Of a stretch of 9,320 bases of DNA, positions 5,380-9,320 are shown in pieces; the stretch's first letter is position 1; each line of letters starts with the position of its first letter. A program made the position numbers and the translations under genes. The notes beneath the pieces are model-generated. The model worked only from the letters and a program-made list of their open reading frames with translations. It was not told the origin of the DNA and searched no databases. Where the stretch lies: the NCBI GenBank assembly GCA_964346545.1, contig CAYFVR010000190.1, positions 1 to 9,320 on the forward strand. Reading direction: 5' to 3'. The DNA comes from CAYFVR01 sp964346545 (lineage in GTDB: Bacteria > Desulfobacterota > Desulfobacteria > Desulfobacterales > Desulfococcaceae).

Positions 5380-6954
5380 TTAACGATTCCGTTTCAGCGA
5401 CAGTCGCGGCCCGTCTTTGGGATCGCCGTTCCCGGGCGTATCCGCCACCGGCCCCTCCGGCGGGAAAAGGCGGGTGCGCAGGTTCAGCCAGTCGTCCAGG
5501 TCGCGGATGGTTTGGTTCAGTTGATAGCGACCGTCGGCGAAGACGCCGTAATCCCCGCCGCCGGCCATGGCCGAGGCGAACCGGATCGTGTTGCCGTAAA
5601 ACAGCCAGGCGTCGCTCCACATCCGTTCCACCGACTCGTCGAAGGGACTTTCCCCTTGGCCGATGCCCCGGGCATATCCCCGCGACCAGACGTCGCCCAT
5701 GATCTGGGTGGCGGTTCGGATGGCGGCGTTGCTGGTGCGGATGGTGTTTTCGAAGCGCTCCCAGTGACCGGCGACCCAGTCGGCGTGGTGGCAGCTTAGG
5801 CAGAGGGCCTGCATGGTTTCCGTCCGCCGGGCCTGCTCCGCCGGGGTGATCAGGTGGTCCGTCGCGAAGGTTCCGTCCAGGCTGGTGGGCAAGGGCAGCC
5901 CCTCCCGGTTCCGGATGGTGGTGGTGTCGGGATTGGCGGGATGGGGATGGGCGTAAATCAGCCCGAAGATGCGCCAGGGCAGGCGGCCGCTCATGCGGTG
6001 GGTGCGTTCCGCCACCACGGCGCCGTCGGTGTTGACCACCAGGCTGATGTGGCAGGCGGCGCAGGTGGGGGCGTTGAAATCCGCGCCGGCCGTCCAGGGC
6101 ACCTTCCGGAAATCCCAGTCGTCGCCGTGGCTGGAATACAGATTGCCGTGCTTGCTGGCGGAATAGACCTTGTAGGCGGGGACGTCCGGGCCGACGTGGC
6201 ATTTTTTGCAGGTGTGGGGCTTGCGGGCCGTTTCGATGGAAAACAGGTGGCGGGTGTGGCAGGCGGCGCAGGAGCCCCGGCTGCCGTCGGGATTGATCCG
6301 GCCCGCGCCCTGGTTGGGCCAGCCGTCGATTTTGGGGAACATCATTTCGCCCAGCATGGTGTCTCGGGTGGTCATTCCCCGAACGGTCAGTCGCGTGCCG
6401 TGGCAGTGCAGACAGCCTTCGGCCCGGGTGGCGGCCGACGGCGGATTTTGAACCACCCGTCCCTCGGCGCGGACGGGCGAACCCAACACCGCCTCTTCCA
6501 GTTGCCGGTACACCGGATTCCGGGTCAGGTTGCCGTGGGCGTGGGACATCAGATTTTCGCCGTACTGGGCCGCCTCGTCCACATGACAAACGGCGCAATC
6601 GTCGGGAGAAACCACCACGTGGATCTCGGTCCCGACATGGTCGAAGGTGTCGGCGTGGGCCTCTGGCCGAAGCGTGTGGCATTCGGCGCAGCCCACGGCG
6701 GTTTTGGCCAGCGCCTCCGGCACCGATTCGGCGGAGACCTTCCGGGCCAGACCGGTCACTTTCAGCGCGGTTTCCGGGGAAATTTCGGCGTGGCGGCTTT
6801 TTCGCCAGTCGGCCACGATGCCGGGATGGAGCGAGGCGTGACAGGCCAGACATTCCTCGGTGGCTTCGCTGACGGGGGCTCGGGCCGCATGGGCGGCGGG
6901 AGGAAACAGAAGGAGAAGCAAAAGAAGGGGCCGGAGGCCCGGCGTGCGGTTCAT
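5380..6954 (-). CDS. Octaheme c-type cytochrome, hydroxylamine oxidoreductase (HAO) family
   Basis: The 524-residue precursor has a signal peptide (MNRTPGLRPL, leucine core, cut near AHA at 21-23) and exactly eight CxxCH heme sites, at Cys35, 89, 120, 181, 229, 249, 298 and 385. The strongest family mark is around hemes 4-6: CLHCH, then GEMMFPKIDGWPNQGAGRIN, PDGSRGSCAACHTRH, KPHTCKKCH and GPDVPAYKVYSASKHGN. No C-terminal membrane anchor is seen, so it should be a soluble periplasmic protein. Family members oxidise hydroxylamine (ammonia oxidisers) or, in the epsilonproteobacterial-type branch that lacks the cross-linking tyrosine, are thought to reduce nitrite or hydroxylamine. In an anaerobe the reductive role is more likely. 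Whether the P460 tyrosine is present needs alignment; Tyr453, 469 and 477 are the nearby candidates. No NapC/NrfH-type quinol partner is adjacent. The gene lies 37 nt after the HEAT/PilZ gene. Confidence 0.9.
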   Translation of the reverse strand: MNRTPGLRPLLLLLLLFPPAAHAARAPVSEATEECLACHASLHPGIVADWRKSRHAEISPETALKVTGLARKVSAESVPEALAKTAVGCAECHTLRPEAHADTFDHVGTEIHVVVSPDDCAVCHVDEAAQYGENLMSHAHGNLTRNPVYRQLEEAVLGSPVRAEGRVVQNPPSAATRAEGCLHCHGTRLTVRGMTTRDTMLGEMMFPKIDGWPNQGAGRINPDGSRGSCAACHTRHLFSIETARKPHTCKKCHVGPDVPAYKVYSASKHGNLYSSHGDDWDFRKVPWTAGADFNAPTCAACHISLVVNTDGAVVAERTHRMSGRLPWRIFGLIYAHPHPANPDTTTIRNREGLPLPTSLDGTFATDHLITPAEQARRTETMQALCLSCHHADWVAGHWERFENTIRTSNAAIRTATQIMGDVWSRGYARGIGQGESPFDESVERMWSDAWLFYGNTIRFASAMAGGGDYGVFADGRYQLNQTIRDLDDWLNLRTRLFPPEGPVADTPGNGDPKDGPRLSLKRNR

Positions 6955-6957
6955 GAA

Positions 6958-6963
6958 ACCTCC
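6958..6963 (-). promoter_or_regulatory. Shine-Dalgarno of the octaheme cytochrome gene
   Basis: On the minus strand GGAGGT lies 3 nt before the ATG at 6954-6952, a strong but tightly spaced site. It fixes the start, which opens directly into the signal peptide. Confidence 0.75.
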
Positions 6964-6992
6964 ATTGCGGCGCGCGGTCGGCGCCGGGTTCG

Positions 6993-9320
6993 TTATCCGG
7001 CGGAGTTCTTCGCCTCTGTCGCCTCGGGATCTTCCTCGCCGAGGAGGCTTTCAAACTGGATGTGGACGGCGTAGTCCTCGCCGGCCATCTGGGACACCCC
7101 GATGACGCGGCCCACATGCTTGATCCGGATTTTGGGGCTTCCCTTGGACATCATCATTTCCACGCCCAGGGCGGGACCCAGGGCGGAGGGAAAGTCCAGC
7201 AGCATTTCCAGGTCGCGGCCCAGCAGCAGGCTGACGTTCTTGCGGTTGGGGCTGCGGATGCCGAAGGAGATGCCGCCCACCGAGATGTCCCGGAGGTTGC
7301 CCTTGAACAGTTTGCCGGTGGCGTCGCCGGCGGGGCTCAACAGCTGCACGTCCACCACGCCGGCGAGGGGGAAGCGCTCCTGCTTGCGGCGCTCCAGCCC
7401 CTTGTCTTGCAGGATTTGGTGAATCCGTTCCCGCCGCAGGCAGTAGTCGTGGATTTTGGATTCCAGCGCGGGGAAGGATTCCCGCCATTTTTCGAGCACC
7501 TTCCGATCCAGATGGCTCACCCGGCATCCGCTGAGGGCCACCAGGGAGGTGGTGCAGACGCTGATGCCGAAAAAGGTCTCCTCGCCCACGATGTCGCCCT
7601 TGCCCGCGGTCTTGAGCAGGGTTTGCCGTTCGCCGGAGAGAAACACTTGCTTTAACTGGCCGGAGTGCACGAAAAAGAGGCGGCTTTCCGGCTTTCCCTG
7701 TTCGAAAACCGTTTCGTCCGCCTGGAGGTCGGTTTCGGTCAGCGCCTCGTACAACGCGTCGGATTCCTCCGGGGTCAGGGTGTCGTACAGGTCCGGCCAG
7801 ATGCCCAGGTGGTCGGTGTCCACCTCCACCTTGGGCGCGCCCCGTTCCCGCTCGATGATCTCGCCCGCCTGGATGATTTCGGTCACGGCCAGTCCGTCCA
7901 GCTCCACCAGTTGCTGCCGCAGCGTTTCGGCCCGGTCGAAGTCGCCGGCCCGGGCGGCCTCCCGGATGGCGCCCATGAGCATGTCGACCACGTTCTCTTC
8001 CACCGTGTCGTTGTCGCGCTTCACCACCCGCTCGCCCGGGGCGGCGGGCAGGGTCAGGTCGGTGGAAATCACTTCCGGCGTCTTGGGCTTCGGCGGACGG
8101 GCGCCGGGCAAGGTCAGCTTTTGGCCGGGCGCGCTCATCTTGGGGTCGGCCGATCTTTCGGCCGACTCGGCCCGCCCGATAGCGGCCAGGGCCTGGGCGG
8201 CGGCCTCCCGAACGCCGTCGGGAAAGGAACGCAGGCCCAGCAGCCCCTTCTGGCCGGCGATATTGCTGAGCAACGGCACCGAATCTTCGGAACCGATCCG
8301 GCCCAGGGCGTAACAGATTTTTTCCTGAAGCTGTTCGCTGACCTTGGTGGAAAAAAAGGATTTGCCGCCCTCGATCAAATCCATGAGCGGACGGGCCGCC
8401 GGCTTGTGGCCCAAGGCTCCGAGCATGTCCACGATGTTGAGCCGGAGCCGTTCGTCGGCGTCCTTCAGGGCGTTGATCAGGACGTCGCCCCGGCGGTCGC
8501 CGCCGATATTGTAGATGCTGTTGAGGGTTTCCCGCCGGACGCGGAAGTCTTCGTGCTTCAGCAGCGGCACCAGCGCCCGGAGGTGGTTTTCCTTGCCCAC
8601 CTTTCCCAACATCAGGATCAGGTTCCGGAGGTAATACCAGGAGCCGCCCTTTTCGATTCGCCGGATCAGGGCCTGGGGGGCGGGGGTGCCGATTTCCGAC
8701 AGCACCTGAAGAATCCGCACCCGGACGGACATGTCCCGGCTTTCCTCCAGCACGTCCAGCAGGCGGTCCATGGAGGCGTCGCCCAGCAGGGCCAGCAGCC
8801 GGATGGCGTGCCGCCGGTTTTCATCCGCGCCGGACTGAAACTCTTCCAGCAGCAGATCGAGGACGTCGCTGGTGGCGATTTCGCGAAGAGCGTCCCCGGC
8901 CATCTCTCGGGCGGCCGGGTCGGGGTGGCCCTCCCGGTACCGGACGTTGTGAAAGGTTTCCAACAGGGCGTCGCTTTCCTCGAAGACCTCGGAGCGAATC
9001 ATTTCCCGGGTCAGCTTCTCCAGCAGATGGACCATGGCCTGATAGGCGTCGGAAACCGCGCTTTCCGTTTGCAGCCACCCCAGCCACCGAGGAGCGGATT
9101 CCGCCAGGAGCGCCAGCCGCCCGTCGGCCAGCAGGGGACGCCCCGCCGCCGCCAGGGTTTCGGCGGCTTTTTCCCGCACTTCGGCCCGGGGGTCCGAGAG
9201 GCCGACGCTCAACTTTTCCAGCAGGGTTCGAATGGTCCGGCTTCGGCCGGAGGTCGCGAGCTGGGCGGCGTAATCCGGAAGGGCCGAGGTGAACTCGGAT
9301 TCCAGAAAGGGGCTCGTATC
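6993..9320 (-). CDS. HEAT-repeat, cyclic-nucleotide-binding-fold and PilZ protein (5' end outside window)
   Basis: The frame is open to the right edge, giving at least 775 residues. Its N-terminal half (about 9320-8170) is a run of HEAT-like helical repeats, for example LIRRIEKGGSWYYLRNLILM and LVPLLKHEDFRVRRETLNSI. A low-complexity Pro/Lys linker follows, then a short UVR-like helical pair (AARAGDFDRAETLRQQLVEL, near 7960-7900). A cNMP-binding fold follows (about 7780-7440: FEQGKPESRLFFVHSGQLKQ, then GDIVGEETFFG). Its phosphate cassette reads SVCTTSLVA and lacks the usual arginine, so cAMP binding is doubtful. The C-terminal PilZ domain has RKQER (RxxxR) and DISVGG (DxSxxG) at 7388-7272, the known c-di-GMP-binding signature. 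It is probably a cytosolic signal-responsive scaffold. It lies just upstream of the HAO-family cytochrome on the same strand. Its partner is unknown. Confidence 0.85.
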   Translation of the reverse strand, partial: DTSPFLESEFTSALPDYAAQLATSGRSRTIRTLLEKLSVGLSDPRAEVREKAAETLAAAGRPLLADGRLALLAESAPRWLGWLQTESAVSDAYQAMVHLLEKLTREMIRSEVFEESDALLETFHNVRYREGHPDPAAREMAGDALREIATSDVLDLLLEEFQSGADENRRHAIRLLALLGDASMDRLLDVLEESRDMSVRVRILQVLSEIGTPAPQALIRRIEKGGSWYYLRNLILMLGKVGKENHLRALVPLLKHEDFRVRRETLNSIYNIGGDRRGDVLINALKDADERLRLNIVDMLGALGHKPAARPLMDLIEGGKSFFSTKVSEQLQEKICYALGRIGSEDSVPLLSNIAGQKGLLGLRSFPDGVREAAAQALAAIGRAESAERSADPKMSAPGQKLTLPGARPPKPKTPEVISTDLTLPAAPGERVVKRDNDTVEENVVDMLMGAIREAARAGDFDRAETLRQQLVELDGLAVTEIIQAGEIIERERGAPKVEVDTDHLGIWPDLYDTLTPEESDALYEALTETDLQADETVFEQGKPESRLFFVHSGQLKQVFLSGERQTLLKTAGKGDIVGEETFFGISVCTTSLVALSGCRVSHLDRKVLEKWRESFPALESKIHDYCLRRERIHQILQDKGLERRKQERFPLAGVVDVQLLSPAGDATGKLFKGNLRDISVGGISFGIRSPNRKNVSLLLGRDLEMLLDFPSALGPALGVEMMMSKGSPKIRIKHVGRVIGVSQMAGEDYAVHIQFESLLGEEDPEATEAKNSAG

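Noticed and set aside
5854..7074. Long plus-strand frame opposite the octaheme cytochrome
   Set aside because: The eight CxxCH motifs and HAO signatures lie on the minus strand. The plus-strand product is Gly/Ala/Val-rich low complexity without motifs.
5369..7117. Minus-strand frame in another phase across the cytochrome gene
   Set aside because: It is Arg/Pro-rich out-of-phase reading of the cytochrome gene, with no family features.
1..9320. tRNA, rRNA, CRISPR array, insertion sequence or phage genes
   Set aside because: I saw no regularly spaced repeats, no tRNA-like cloverleaf segments and no transposase or integrase motifs on either strand.

Overview
The window is a high-GC bacterial chromosome fragment. 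It looks like an anaerobic or facultative member of the Desulfobacterota or a neighbouring deltaproteobacterial-type lineage. The reasons are a siroheme decarboxylase of the alternative heme pathway (AhbB type), an octaheme hydroxylamine-oxidoreductase-family cytochrome, a B12-binding radical SAM enzyme, and a large HEAT/cNMP/PilZ signalling protein. The lineage is inferred from gene content only. A 100-N run shows that this is a scaffolded assembly.

Layout, left to right. (1) Positions 2-121: the 3' end of a plus-strand gene, most likely adenine deaminase. (2) Positions 122-397: an AT-rich leader with a 14-bp tandem duplication, a long inverted repeat and a cyclic-dinucleotide-riboswitch-like fold. 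(3) Positions 398-1846: a secreted protein combining a transglutaminase-like domain, a thioredoxin-like fold and a C-terminal dockerin-like calcium-binding pair, followed by a terminator-like hairpin. (4) Positions 2023-3126: mtnA, methylthioribose-1-phosphate isomerase. (5) Positions 3310-3819: ahbB-like siroheme decarboxylase subunit, overlapping by 4 nt a B12-binding radical SAM gene (3816-5260) that is interrupted by the N gap. (6) Positions 5261-5379: a convergent intergenic region with a REP-like palindrome inside an outer inverted repeat. (7) On the minus strand, a HEAT/cNMP-binding/PilZ protein (5' end beyond the right edge) lies 37 nt upstream of an eight-heme HAO-family cytochrome, so the two are probably co-transcribed.

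How the genes may work together. The AhbB-like protein belongs to the route that turns siroheme into heme, and the cytochrome next door needs eight hemes per chain, so heme supply and heme use are neighbours, though on opposite strands. The GTGA overlap of ahbB with the radical SAM gene points to translational coupling and perhaps a shared tetrapyrrole-related task, which remains unproven. MtnA and adenine deaminase are both salvage enzymes for products of SAM metabolism, but they are not in one operon here.

The clearest new observation is that the N gap appears false. The two contig ends share a 7-base overlap next to a 12-bp GC palindrome, and joining them there restores one continuous 445-residue reading frame with a sensible B12-domain sequence. 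Other points of interest are the transglutaminase/thioredoxin/dockerin architecture, the possible cyclic-dinucleotide riboswitch in its leader, and the pairing of a c-di-GMP-receptor-type protein with an HAO-family cytochrome.
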